From assembly GCA_000969725.1 (NCBI GenBank), contig JXSR01S034105.1: 22,551 nt of DNA. One strand, 5' to 3'. The stretch is from Ophiothrix spiculata. Its lineage: Eukaryota > Echinodermata > Ophiuroidea > Amphilepidida > Ophiotrichidae. Under the pieces are notes generated by a model. That model saw only the letters and a program-made list of their open reading frames with translations, was not told the DNA's origin and did not search any database. Below, piece after piece: positions 9,011-18,900 of this stretch (its first letter is position 1; each line of letters begins with the position of its first letter). The position numbers and the translations under genes were made by a program.

Positions 9011-9413
9011 CGAGGAGAATTTTTTTTTTTCATAATAAAAAAAATCAACCTTTTAGAAAAGTCCTTGTTTTCTCTTTTCATCAGGTTTGCTGGATTTGTT
9101 TTATCCTCATACTTTTCAAAGATTAATCTGTGTTCAATGACATTAGATAAGCCCTAGATAGGTCCCAGGGTAGGCAAATTATTGATGCCACAGCTGATCT
9201 TTAAATCTCAAAATCCCTCTCTCTTAAACCCCGGTGTCTAGATAATGTTAGAGCAAATCTTGAAAAAGTCATGCTTAATTGAGTCGGGTTGAGCATCATT
9301 TGGCCTTACAACATCGTCTAGACATATTAATGGACAAACAAGGGACTTATGTAAGCATGTTTTTTAAAACATGAAACATTTTAAATTGGATGTTGACGGG
9401 AGCATTATCATTA
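9011..9413. other. AT-rich spacer between the two 510-bp repeats
   Basis: Contains T- and A-runs near 9019-9050 and no gene or clear repeat. Confidence 0.5.
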
Positions 9414-9925
9414 GTTGTTCATCTCAAATCCACAACGATGCATCCATGGTTCTGTGTATTTTTATCGTGCAAGGGTGGCTTTAGCTACCCGAGCCTGATA
9501 AAAATATGCCGATGCATCGGATGCAGATTTGTTCAGTTGATTTGCGATGAACAACTCTGTAGCGTGTTTGAATGTCTTTCAACAACGAAAATCTTCCTAA
9601 AAACATACAAATGAAATTCTAAATGTTTTCAATTTAGCAGATACTCATCTTCATAAAAATATTCAGCAGAATCTAAAGCAAAGTGCTTGTTTGTAAATGT
9701 TTGTTGCTATGCCGTTTTCAATTGTTCCCAAGTGCAAGGCTTTGCAGGTATTTTAAGTTCCTGATGCACAATGGACAGTGTGTCGACTTATGTGTACTGT
9801 ATGAACACACTTCCTTAAACGCTGTGCTGTGTATAACGCTCTAATTTGAATATAAACAGTGGGTTAATCAGGAATCAACAACGGTACGCTCCTGTATAAA
9901 AGGAGATGCAGTGAGTTGTTGAATT
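9414..9925 (+). repeat. 510-bp dispersed repeat, copy 2
   Basis: Same order and length as copy 1, from gttgttcatctcaaatccac to gagttgttgaatt. Its left hairpin is more complete: the descending side ends gttgatttgcgatgaacaac, which is nearly the reverse complement of the element start, so the palindrome spans about 9413-9550. Many CpG sites of copy 1 appear here as TG or CA (for example atcgcgcgagg against atcgtgcaagg). That is the expected mark of methylation decay and suggests that copy 2 is older or was methylated longer. Confidence 0.75.
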
Positions 9926-10703
9926 AAGTGGCAATGTAGGATTTTTGCACACATTTTAGATTCTCTAAAGCTTCTGATAGAATTCCATGGTTTTATAGAC
10001 TTTTTCATAGAGAATTATTTTGTGGTGTGGATCATTACCATGGTACAAACTGTTCATTCTGAATGAACATTTTCATTGTATATTTTTTCACATCATGCAG
10101 AATGTATAAAATGGGCATAAAGGTCATATTATACTCGACACAAAGATTTCACTATCAAACATTTGATCATGATGTAAAATGTGACTTCAAATAAAATAAC
10201 TTCAACACTGAGTTAAACATAGAAAAATCTTTACACTAAATTGCATATGTGTTGAATTGAATCCAGGTAATATAAAGCCATTGAACCAGCATTAAACATT
10301 TGTAACTGGTCTATACTTTTTATTCAATCATATTTATTTGGTGATGTCGCAACCAAATGTTTGGTAGCAACAAAATTGTGTGGGGGCTTGACATAGTAAT
10401 AATTAAATTTGGGTGTAAGAGGTCCCGGTTTCAAACCCATTTGAAAACCCACCATTTTTAACTTGCAGAATTTTTAAATAGAGAATTGTTAGGGTTAATG
10501 ACCTATTATGAAGTAGCTGCCAAACACAAAATGTGACTGTCCATCTCAATCCGTAAAGTCCGCCTTTGGTCATTTCCACTGTTTTACGTTTTGATTCAAG
10601 TATCATCTTTATATGCCCATTTTTTACAAGTCAAGTTATGGTTAATGGATTGCCGGAAATAATTAAAATTACATTCAGTGACAAAGAAGTTGCCTTTGTC
10701 TTT
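9926..10703. other. AT-rich DNA without a recognisable gene
   Basis: No coding or repeat signal beyond small palindromes (attctgaatgaacat near 10058 and accatggt near 10038). Confidence 0.5.
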
Positions 10704-11153
10704 TATCATTTTGTAATTGATAAAGTATTTCGGAAATAAAACTACTCAAGGCTGTTTCATTTTGCAAACGAATGTAATTTCATCACCCGTTCCCTGTTCC
10801 ACCTATTATTGAAGTTGTCATAATACACAAGAGCTAAAATAGCACATCCATCTTTTGTAATATTCCTGGAACATCAAAATATGCCCGTAGGGCATTTTCT
10901 TCCGTAGCAAACTAATGCGAGAGAATTGTGTCAATAAGAGGTATTCAGTAAGCTTCTTAGATTAATATGCGCTTCATTATTGGAAATGGAGATCCAATAA
11001 AACTTGTCATTACTTCAATGTCTCAGCATCATTGAACATGACAATTTAGATCAGCAAAGTATGAAATGTATCAGAAAAATAGGTTGATTCAATTTCTCTC
11101 TATAAATTTTGACTAAGGAAACTGTAAAATGGAAATGAGTCCCATTTGAGATA
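10704..11153 (+). repeat. Direct repeat pair B, copy 1
   Basis: Aligns in the same orientation with 21925-22342. The best-conserved part (about 10865-11110) differs at about 15 of 235 positions by my count plus one 9-bp gap (agatcagca present only here). The left 160 bp is more diverged, with indels. It contains the small hairpin tgcccgtagggca, kept in copy 2 as tgcccttagggca. No frame is conserved and no terminal repeats are seen. It could be part of a longer mobile element or a segmental duplicate. Confidence 0.8.
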
Positions 11154-11834
11154 CCAATTACCGTTAGTAATATATTAAAAGTACTACCATTAAACTCAAA
11201 AATGCATCATAATTGGTTAACAGGTTACAGAGATACAACTTCAAACATTCAAAAAACAATGATAATTTTCTTTCTTAATTTTACTGTTACTCAAATTAAT
11301 ATTTCCAACATAAGACTCATTCCCCTTGATCACAAAACATTAGAGATCCATGAGACACCATAGCAGTATATGAATGCCAGGTTAAATTTAATTCACTTTT
11401 TGAATGTTACAAAATTATGTTGTAACATTTTTGAAAAGAACAAAATATGACAATATTCCATTGAAATGTAAGCAAGCATATTTTCCTGTTACACTAAAAT
11501 TTATCCTTAGGTCATTTTGCAATGTTTAATATCCTGTCATATATATTACATGGGAGGCACTTATTAAGTAAATCTAAATTAATAAGACTGTTTTATTATT
11601 GTGGGTGGATAACTATATAATATAAAAGTTGTCACTGCTTGAATGTATCTTGATTAAACATGTCGGATTAGATCAGTTACACCCGAAATGATCCCGGAAA
11701 TGATAAAGCCCAGTATTATTATGTTATCATAACTCAGGTGCTTGCAGGGGAGCTTGGGTAAAGTTTAAGGGGTCTTTTTAGGTGTATTGTTTTGTTTGCT
11801 ATCTTCTTTATCAGCAGTTAATCATTTACAGTTT
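11154..11834. other. AT-rich DNA without a recognisable gene
   Basis: No coding signal or strong repeat. It leads into the palindrome array. Confidence 0.5.
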
Positions 11835-12185
11835 TGTAATTGTCATTGACTGAAGAGAGCATTTAGCCATTGGAGAGTCCAGTTATAACATTGCTATCTA
11901 CTGTAGATAACATTTAGTTGCCATTCAAGCATTAGAGAGACCACTTTATTATCTGAGTGATAATCACTACTAGATTGAAACTTGTCATTAGAGAATATAG
12001 TTTATGTTTTGTTATCTATTGTAGAATGCATTTAGCTATTATAAGTCAAGTTATTTATTGCTATCTACTGTAGATAAACATTTTGCCAGTAAGCTTCACA
12101 TAGGCATTGTTATCTTCTGTAGCTTGGTAGCATTTTGATAAAAGAGTCACATTTTTCTGTCTACTGTAGACAGCATTTTAATGTA
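11835..12185 (+). repeat. Tandem array of ~50-60-bp units with a palindromic core
   Basis: Six recognisable cores start near 11895, 11949, 12012, 12062, 12111 and 12159, giving intervals of about 54, 63, 50, 49 and 48 bp; a worn unit precedes at about 11839. The cores are tatctac-t-gtagata (perfect, twice), attatc-tgagt-gataat (perfect), ctgtctac-t-gtagacag (perfect) and two broken versions. Each core is followed by a (g)catttagccatt-like word. In the variant cores, both arms changed together so that the palindrome was kept. The same core occurs alone at 2206-2244. Confidence 0.75.
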
Positions 12186-12394
12186 CCTGTTGATACATAT
12201 ATGATTTGTATATGAAGAGAGTGCACTTAATATTAGTCAATAATCACGATTACAATAAATTGTGTGGAACAATAACTAAGACCAATAAGAGACACCAAGA
12301 TGGTTGCAAGCATAAATCCGTCTCTCAATTTCCCCTGTTTTTAACTCAATCCTTTAAGCTGAAACAGGCTGATATAATACTGAATAAATATATC

Positions 12395-12722
12395 ATGTAA
12401 CATTGATGGATTCCAAACCTGATGTTATACATGGAGTGACTTCCTTGAAGTTGGCTATCTTTGATCACAAAGTAAATAGCAGAGGTCATTTTAGGAGATG
12501 AAGTCTTAAACTAGGCACATGTAAATGAGATATGCATGCTGGCACCCATAGCTACCACAGTTGTATACATTATGTAACATTGATGGATTCCAAACCTGAT
12601 CTTATACAGTGAGTGACTTCCTTGAAGTATGCTATCTTTGATCACAAAGTATATAGCAGAGGTAATTGCAAAGAGATGATAAGCATTAGACTAGGCACAC
12701 ACATGTAATTAAGATTTGCACA
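12395..12722 (+). repeat. 177-bp tandem duplication
   Basis: Copy 1 begins at 12395 and copy 2 at 12572, both with atgtaacattgatggattcc. They share gagtgacttccttgaagt, gctatctttgatcacaaagt, atagcagaggt, aagagatgat/aggagatgaag and actaggcaca. The segment gctat-ctttgatcacaaag-tatatagc is itself palindromic in copy 2. No conserved frame is present. Confidence 0.85.
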
Positions 12723-13499
12723 ATCATGCCCAAGTTGACATCAAACTTATACCAAGCCATTTGTGATAATAGTGGTAAAAATTGCTTTAATGTACGTATT
12801 AACTCTTCTTGTAAAGTTTGCTATTTAAAGAGGCAATTCATGATCCACCTTTCATCCTCAAGGTCACCTCAATCAAAATTGAGATTTTTAGCTGGTAAGA
12901 ATCCTTAACTGGTATTACAATTTCCAAGATATTCTTTCAAATGTGCTTGCATTTTTGAGAAAAAGGAGAAAATGTGTCTGATCATTTTCTAATTACTGTC
13001 GGGACCCCGACAGTAAGTATTAATTACAACACGGTAGCCTGTGATAACTTTTGAAAGGCTGAAAAGCTTGTAACATGAAAATGAATGATCGGCATCAAGT
13101 GAAATTTTCAGCATGCATTTATATTGTACTCTTCTTTTTATTTAGCTAGAAAAGATATGAGATTTTCATCATAACCATGAATTGCGCCATTAATTTGGGA
13201 AATGTTGAAAATAGTAAATATTCAGAATATCCTGACCAATGCGCAATTAGTATTCTACACGTGTGTTGCAACACTTTTTATGGCACTGTCTCCATTTGTA
13301 AAAATGCCTCCCGGATATTTAAATCCTGGTCTAAGGAAGTATGTAGACAGACTTGAAATTACAAAACAAATAGTAAAGGTCAATGTGAAGGAGGGGGATT
13401 TACACAGTCTTGTAAGCAGCCTGTAAGATCAAGGATTTCATGGAAACAAGTGAGCAGCTTTACAGGCTACAGCTGAGAAGAAAATGGCTAGTTTATTAG
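12723..13499. other. Mostly featureless DNA with one perfect palindrome
   Basis: Two short frames lie here (12726-12908 and 13202-13426, plus strand). The second reads somewhat protein-like near its end (NPGLRKYVDRLEITKQ) but matches no family I know and lacks clear splice sites. The only firm structure is the palindrome at 12993-13016. Confidence 0.45.
12993..13016. repeat. Palindrome with 11-bp arms, ttactgtcggg
   Basis: ttactgtcggg and cccgacagtaa are exact complements around the dinucleotide AC. The related half-word gggacccgacag occurs near 1206. The GC-rich stem stands out from its AT-rich surroundings. Confidence 0.85.
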
Positions 13500-14010
13500 T
13501 TAGGCCAAAAAAAATAAATTGTTTTGTTTGCCCCCAGTGGAAAAATTAGAATTTTGGGTTGGTCGTTCGGTTGATCTTTTTTTTTTTATTACTCTTCACA
13601 TTTATTTTAAAGAATGATGTCATTCTATGGATTTATTGTTGATACCAACAGTCAGGTAGATTTCAGCCAAATTATAGCATAAGTGTCATGTTGGGTATAT
13701 ATGCAATTTTTTGGATGAAATTGATAGTTTAGAGCGTGTACTTTAAGAACCTGAATGATGCCAAAAATACACGCTTGAGCAATTTTTGTTATTAGCGTCA
13801 ATGCCGTTCCCCCTTTTTTACATGCCGTATTAAGTGTGACAGATCCCATTTGAGTTGTAAATATGTCATGTTTGGTATCAAATTAAAGCTAATGAAGTAT
13901 ATAACGTGACTCTCTAAACATTAGGTCACTTGAATGCTTCAACTTCAAAACGGCCGCCAAAATGGCATATTTTCAAAGAAGTCGACCAAAGTAGCCTTAA
14001 GAAAGCCAAA

Positions 14011-14038
14011 TATTCAGAAATAGCTATTCAGAAATAGC
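14011..14038 (+). repeat. Tandem duplication of tattcagaaatagc
   Basis: Two exact 14-bp units followed by a partial third (tatacaga). It lies inside the Harbinger-like element. Confidence 0.9.
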
Positions 14039-14487
14039 TATACAGAGGAACATTTTAGTTAGCATTAAGATTATTTATCCTCAAGATGTACCATTCATAT
14101 CTTTAAAATTAAAAAAATACATATGTACGACTTAAAACGTCAGCACTAACATCGTGCGCTTTGCACAAAACATGTTACAGCAACTTCAAAACAGCATTAA
14201 ATGTATTGAATATAGAAAATAAATAATGAAAATGGCTTTATTGGTTACAACATAAGCATCCCTTCACAATATTGTTGTCAACTTGTTTCAAAAAATCAAA
14301 TGGACATAGACAACAAAGTCCAGCATATTCGCTTAAGATGGATACAGCATCATCAAATTAGCAATAAAAACATCTGATGTTAAAAATAATTAATGAAAAT
14401 GGTTCTTGTACTTCAACAAAAACATTTGTAACCAAATAATGTCTTTCACAAGTTATAAATTAAAAATATCATCGAAAAAGAGACCCA

Positions 14488-14554
14488 ATATGACCGCCAA
14501 AATACCCCTACATTATACGCATACTTTAGGAAATATCATTTTGGCGGCCATATT
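14488..14554. repeat. Hairpin with 17-bp arms in the Harbinger-like element
   Basis: aatatgaccgccaaaat pairs with attttggcggccatatt with one mismatch, around a 33-bp loop. The ggcggccat/gccgcc word also appears near 13943 and 15245, with worn versions near 14719 and 14907. Confidence 0.8.
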
Positions 14555-16192
14555 AATACACGTGAATACGTGAATTACAGGAGCTTGGTCAGTATGTCTC
14601 TTTTGTAGCCCCTTAAGCAATATTCATTCATTACTTTGTAAAGAGAACATTTTAAATTCTGTTTTAATGTAAATTTAATGTCACTGTAACCAGTTTCCTC
14701 GTTTAAAAGTATTCTTTTGCTGCCATTTTGAACCTAATTTTGGTGGCTATTTTGGATTTTCAAATTTCGTGGGAAATAATTTGGGGACACATGATTCCTT
14801 TAAAGTTATTTACATGGGTTGCTTGGGATATTTAATATCGTTAATCAATGTTAATGCTTCGCTAATATGTTTTTGAAATTCATTTTGGTGTGTAGAAATA
14901 TACCTTTTTAGCCATTTTGAACCTCAATATGTACACTTTTTTGGATTTGAAACCTGATAGAACCTGTTATGGGACAATATGTTGCATCATCTAACATCAT
15001 TATGCATTGATCATTTTGAATATTTATTTACTTCAGTGATGTTTTGTAAAATTCCATTTATGCACCAAAGTATACTAGTGCTCATTTCTGGCGTTCTTTG
15101 GTCGGCAGTTTATTTTTAAATAATTGAACGGTCAATGTTTAGAACAATAATGATATTATTTAAACAAATTTGCTTACTCTAGTGAAAATTTACGATATTG
15201 GACATATTAACATATTTTATTCGTTTGATTTATGAATATATGCAATTTTGGCGGCCATTTTGAATTTGAAGCACATTATAAGGTATTTGCAGTACATATT
15301 CCATTCATCTTTAATTTGATATCAAACACGGTATGTTTACACCAAATAATCAGATTTTTCATACATAAGGCGTATTTAAAAAAGAGGGTGTGGCTTCTGA
15401 CGCAAACAACAAAAATTGCTCAAGCGTGAATTTTTGGCATCATCCAGTTTCATAAAGTACACGCTCTCAACTACCAGTTTCATCAAGAAAAATGCATATA
15501 TACCCAACGTGACACTCATGCTGATGATCTACCTAACTACAAGCAATGCAGGGCTTAATCAAAGATTGTGGGTCATTTATTTATAGGAAATATGCATTTT
15601 ATACTACTAAATGTGACTTTATACTGCTAAATTTTGCATTTTCAAACAAAAATATTGAGTTTCATATTTTACATAATTGAAGAAAAAAAACCCTAAAATA
15701 CCTGACTCAAATTTTTGGCATTTTAGGGTTGGTCTCGGAGGGCAAACAATTTTTTTTTAGGCCTTATAAATCATATCATACATCACTAAAGGGCTAATCT
15801 AGATTACAAACTGAAACTCATTGAAACAAGAAAATATACTGATGTATTAAAAGGGTATTTTCAATTTTAATCCCAATAGAATACAATTCTTAGATGTCAG
15901 GAAACATCTTTTTTTGAAAAAATATTGCCACCATATTTAAGTGTTTCCAACTCAATAAGGACATAGCACTGTGCCATGCTGAAAATTTAATGTTCTGGAT
16001 AAAACAAAACCCATATTTAGCATCAATTGAATTTATGTGTATATAATGAGTGAAAATTGTATATTTGAAAATAATGATTGCGGAAATGAATTTGAAATAT
16101 GTTTTATACTGGATTAATAGCATTAATTTCAACGTTTTTTGTATTAATGAGATTCAAAATTTGTTTTGATAAGTCTATATCGAATCACTTGC

Positions 16193-16345
16193 TTTTAATG
16201 AGGTGATCTGGTTTGTAAAATGCCACTTTATTCATTTTGATAATTTCAGAATAAGTCTTATCTCATGAATTGCTTAATTGATTTTAATGAGGAGGGTTAA
16301 TTGTTTTTTAAATGACATTTTCATTTTGTTCATTTCAGAATACTG
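16193..16345 (+). repeat. 89-bp tandem duplication inside the right duplicate
   Basis: The run ttttaatgag-(g)tgat/ggagggttaat, then a tgccacttt/tgacatttt word, then ttcatttt-gata-atttcagaata occurs twice, starting about 16193 and 16282. The left sister region has one unit, so the duplication is specific to this copy. Confidence 0.65.
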
Positions 16346-16551
16346 ACAAAAACAGCTTTGAAAGCCAATTGTATTGGGATATTTTAAAATGGAGACGTAG
16401 AGCTTAAATACGGAAGCAACGAGTGGGAACAAAATCAGGTATGTCTAATCATAGGCCCTTTAACATTTTAAGACAAGGTGAATAAATCAGTGGTTAATAC
16501 TCCACCTGTATGTCAACATTTTGGTCCATCTCTTTTTCCATTTTGACATTT

Positions 16552-16973
16552 GTGACCGTCCACCCCAAAACAGCAATAAATGCCAGCTCTTGTCATTTTC
16601 ACTCTTTTAATTATTTGCAAAGACCATGCTTTAAGGATTAAAATGACACCTTAATGAACTTCACACGATTTCAAGAAGTCAAGTTATGGTCCGCCAAAGG
16701 TTGTCTGGGAGTAAAACGTATAACTGAGATAAACGCGTTCAAAGATTAGTAAGCCCTGTATTTTCTGTTGATCGTCTTAAGAATATGCCAATGTATTTCA
16801 CATGTCCTATCATTTTCTTGAAATGAAACTTTGCTGGTATTTTGTAATAAGCACTAGGATTGTGAATCTGTCAAAAAATCAATTTCGGCAAATTATGACC
16901 TTGACATGTATTTTCACCTGTAGCGCAAAATGATGTTTCTGGCATTTACTGCTCATACGGGCTGGACGGTCAC
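16552..16973. mobile_element. 422-bp MITE with GTGACCGTCC tips and ATTT target duplication
   Basis: The first bases, gtgaccgtccaccc, and the reverse complement of the end, gtgaccgtccagccc, match. The match continues through gcaataaatgccag / gcagtaaatgccag, giving terminal repeats of about 35 bp. ATTT flanks both ends (16548-16551 and 16974-16977). The sister region near 7975-7986 reads gacattttag without an insert, which is what removal of the element and one ATTT would give. There is no transposase frame. An internal relic of the same family lies at 3838-3945. Confidence 0.85.
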
Positions 16974-17035
16974 ATTTTAGAATAAAAAGGGCCCAGAAAT
17001 TAAAAAGCCCTCTGGCTATAATTTTGATCTATGAC

Positions 17036-17334
17036 TGATCATCCTTTTTGATGCAATATGGGAATTAAACTTGATGTTTAATTTTCAATTTCCTAATTGG
17101 ATCAAAATTAGGTTATCAGGTTAATTTTGATCAATATGGAAGGAACACCCCAAAGTGTCACCTTTTGCATTTTTTAATGAAAAATCCATAATGTTCTACT
17201 TGAAAAGATTTTGATTGCATATAATTTTAAAACCTTTCATCAGAGAATAGCTATACAGGGCTTAAAATATGAAGAGAAGAGTAATATACCTTTCAACTTA
17301 TGTTCAAAGCAAACTTTTCAAAATATAAACCTAT
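17036..17334. other. AT-rich spacer with a small hairpin
   Basis: The only structure seen is an inverted repeat at 17096-17135: attggatcaaaatta pairs with taattttgatcaat apart from one extra G. No gene. Confidence 0.5.
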
Positions 17335-18227
17335 AGCGCTGGTCACAACCCGTCGTGCGTTTTTTTGTTTGTACGTTTTTTTCGAGAGGCCACGTTCTCT
17401 ACGTTTTTTCAAAAAACGCAGAGAGGACGAACAAAACGTAGGGAGGTCGTACGTCACGCACGTCGTTCGTACGATGTGCGCACGATGTACGTGCGTTTTC
17501 TGCAAGTCACACTTGACTGTGGTCGGTGCGTGCATCGTACATGGCGCACGTTGTCGGTGCGTTGTCGGTGCTTACAACGTGCGTGCAACGTACGAATTCC
17601 CTACGATTGCAATGTGATCGTACGGAGACCGTACTTACACGTACGATGTACTTACTAACGTGCGTGCAATTGCCTTGAATGTTGAAAACATGAGCACGAC
17701 GTGGCATTTTCACCTAAAATCCTGAGACTAATTTTTAAGTGACATGGACGTGTTAAAATAGGATTAAAATTTCCCTGCAGCATAAAAACGCTAAAACACG
17801 GTCATTCTAATGACAAACTTGGGGGGTACCACCTAAGGTGGGTAGGATAGGCTGTTAAAGTTGGGATGTGGGGGAACCCCGGAAAATTTTAAGTTACCAT
17901 TTTGAAAAATGTATGCATGCTATGAGACTGAAACTTGCAGGGCATGTTAGAATTATCATTTTCCTTCTTTATTTGCAAAAATTTCCGATTAAATTTAGAT
18001 ATTTAAAAATATTAATATTTAAGGTGGTGGGTTGCACCCCCCGGTTAGACTTGATACGAACATACGAAACAGGTTTGGTTAGACGAGGGTTAAAAAATAA
18101 ATCGACACAAGACTTGGAAGGCAATTAATAAGCACACGAGAGCCTTGTGTTTTAATCTATTAGACGTGGTTTCAAATCCAACACGTTTTGTCATTTCAAC
18201 AAATCTCCATAGGTTTAAGTCTTAGTT

Positions 18228-18464
18228 TTAAACAGTTGAATGTTTTGATCCTGGGGAGGGAGAGGCAACAGGTACGCCGATGAAGGTATTGATGGGTTTC
18301 CCCTCTATGGCTTGACCATGGTTTGAGAGAAGGAGGCAGTTTGAGCTGTATAACGTTGTTCCAAGAGATAGGTTGAAAGGATGACTTTGTCGGATACATC
18401 CGAATCGATCCAAACCTCTTCGCTGAGCTGAGCTCCAGCTCAGAGAGACTTCTCGAATTACCAA
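18228..18464 (-). pseudogene. Possible carboxylesterase/cholinesterase N-terminal fragment
   Basis: The 78-codon frame contains, at residues 48-65, NHGQAIEGKPINTFIGVP, then VASPSPGSK. In the carboxylesterase family (alpha/beta-hydrolases including cholinesterases and neuroligins), the N-terminal region has the pattern G-x-x-x-G followed by F-L-G-(I/V)-P-(Y/F)-A-x-P-P-x-G-x-L-R-F. Here G50, G55, F61, G63, P65, A67, P69 and G72 fit, while V66 and S70 depart from it. After a frame change, another frame reads KLRLKPME, which could correspond to the usual L-R-F-x-P. The catalytic serine, glutamate and histidine lie much further on in the family and are absent. The fragment lies inside the CGTACG-rich element and is broken by a frameshift and a stop. 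The match is short and by eye, so chance is a real alternative. Confidence 0.3.
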
Positions 18465-18873
18465 AAGCCTAATAATTTATAATTATAAAGTATAAGAAAT
18501 GCTTCATTAAAAATGCGTTTGATTAAAAAATCGGACTTAGTCATAAAAAAAGTCATGATCTTCCTATGTTAATCGTTAATGATACATTTTATGGATAGAG
18601 GGAGAGCCGACACTGAGGTGAACGAAGACGATGATGGCTTCGTGCATGGATCTAGAGGAAGTTGGGACAGTTGCTTTTGGTAACCTGGACTAATTTCATA
18701 GTAGAACACTGACTTGACAGAGAAGAACTCAGCTAGGCGCTCGTTTTGTTTTTCTTTTTGGCGAGAACAAGTAGTTGATTTTATCTTTTTATGTCTTTTG
18801 GAGATAAAATTTTGACAGCTGTATGTATCTTGCACAAATCAGTGCGAAATCGGTGTGCTGAACGCACGTTGTA

Positions 18874-18900
18874 GGTACCGAGTACGTGCCGACTCGGTAC
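18874..18900. repeat. GTACCGAGT palindrome
   Basis: gtaccgagt and actcggtac pair exactly over 9 bp around acgtgccg. The same word is tandemly repeated at 19199-19229 in the same arm of the element. Confidence 0.75.

Larger units (their letters stand above)
13503..15763. mobile_element. PIF/Harbinger-like non-autonomous element
   Basis: The tips read ggccaaaaaaaataaattg on the left and, in reverse complement, ggcctaaaaaaaaattg on the right. Both are flanked by TTA (13500-13502 and 15764-15766), the 3-bp TWA-type target duplication known for PIF/Harbinger; rice mPing also starts GGCC with TTA. After a diverged stretch, the arms pair again over about 340 bp (roughly 13650-13990 against 15240-15535), sharing gttgggtatatatgca, agcgtgtacttta, acgcttgagcaatttttgtt and tatcaaattaaag. 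The centre holds several ggcggccattttgaa-like words and a hairpin at 14488-14554. Frames are all below about 80 codons, so no transposase remains. Confidence 0.7.
15850..17035 (+). repeat. Old direct duplication, right copy
   Basis: Sister of 6890-8040, in the same orientation about 9 kb away. It lacks the tRNA-bearing element of the left copy. It carries instead the 16552-16973 insertion and an 89-bp tandem duplication near 16193-16345. Homology resumes past the insertion as cattttaga-taaaaagggcccag and aaagcc-tctggct. The shared part ends near 17035. Confidence 0.7.

Noticed and set aside
11835..12185. CRISPR-like array of regularly spaced repeats
   Set aside because: The units form a degenerate tandem with no unique spacers, and the palindrome core varies; the window is eukaryotic in character.
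13202..13426. 74-codon frame ending NPGLRKYVDRLEITKQ...
   Set aside because: It reads slightly protein-like, but there is no recognised domain, no clear acceptor or donor, and the length is within chance for this composition.
16380..16445. Small exon ending at caggtatgt, matched by cctaaggtaa at 7320-7330
   Set aside because: Both duplicates have a donor-like GT at the same place, but the frames between the candidate acceptor and donor are not conserved and no coding pattern is visible.
17293..17713. Overlapping Arg/Val/Thr/Cys-rich frames on both strands
   Set aside because: They are translations of repeated CGTACG and ACGTGCG words in a transposon arm; the same residue patterns appear in several frames at once.
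17819..18040. Nested MITE with ggggggt...acc ends inside the CGTACG element
   Set aside because: ggggggtaccacct and aggtggtgggttgcacccccc are partly complementary, but gaps are needed and no target duplication is seen.
18569..18835. 88-codon minus-strand frame upstream of the esterase-like fragment
   Set aside because: It has a varied composition but no motif I can tie to a family, and no splice sites linking it to the fragment.
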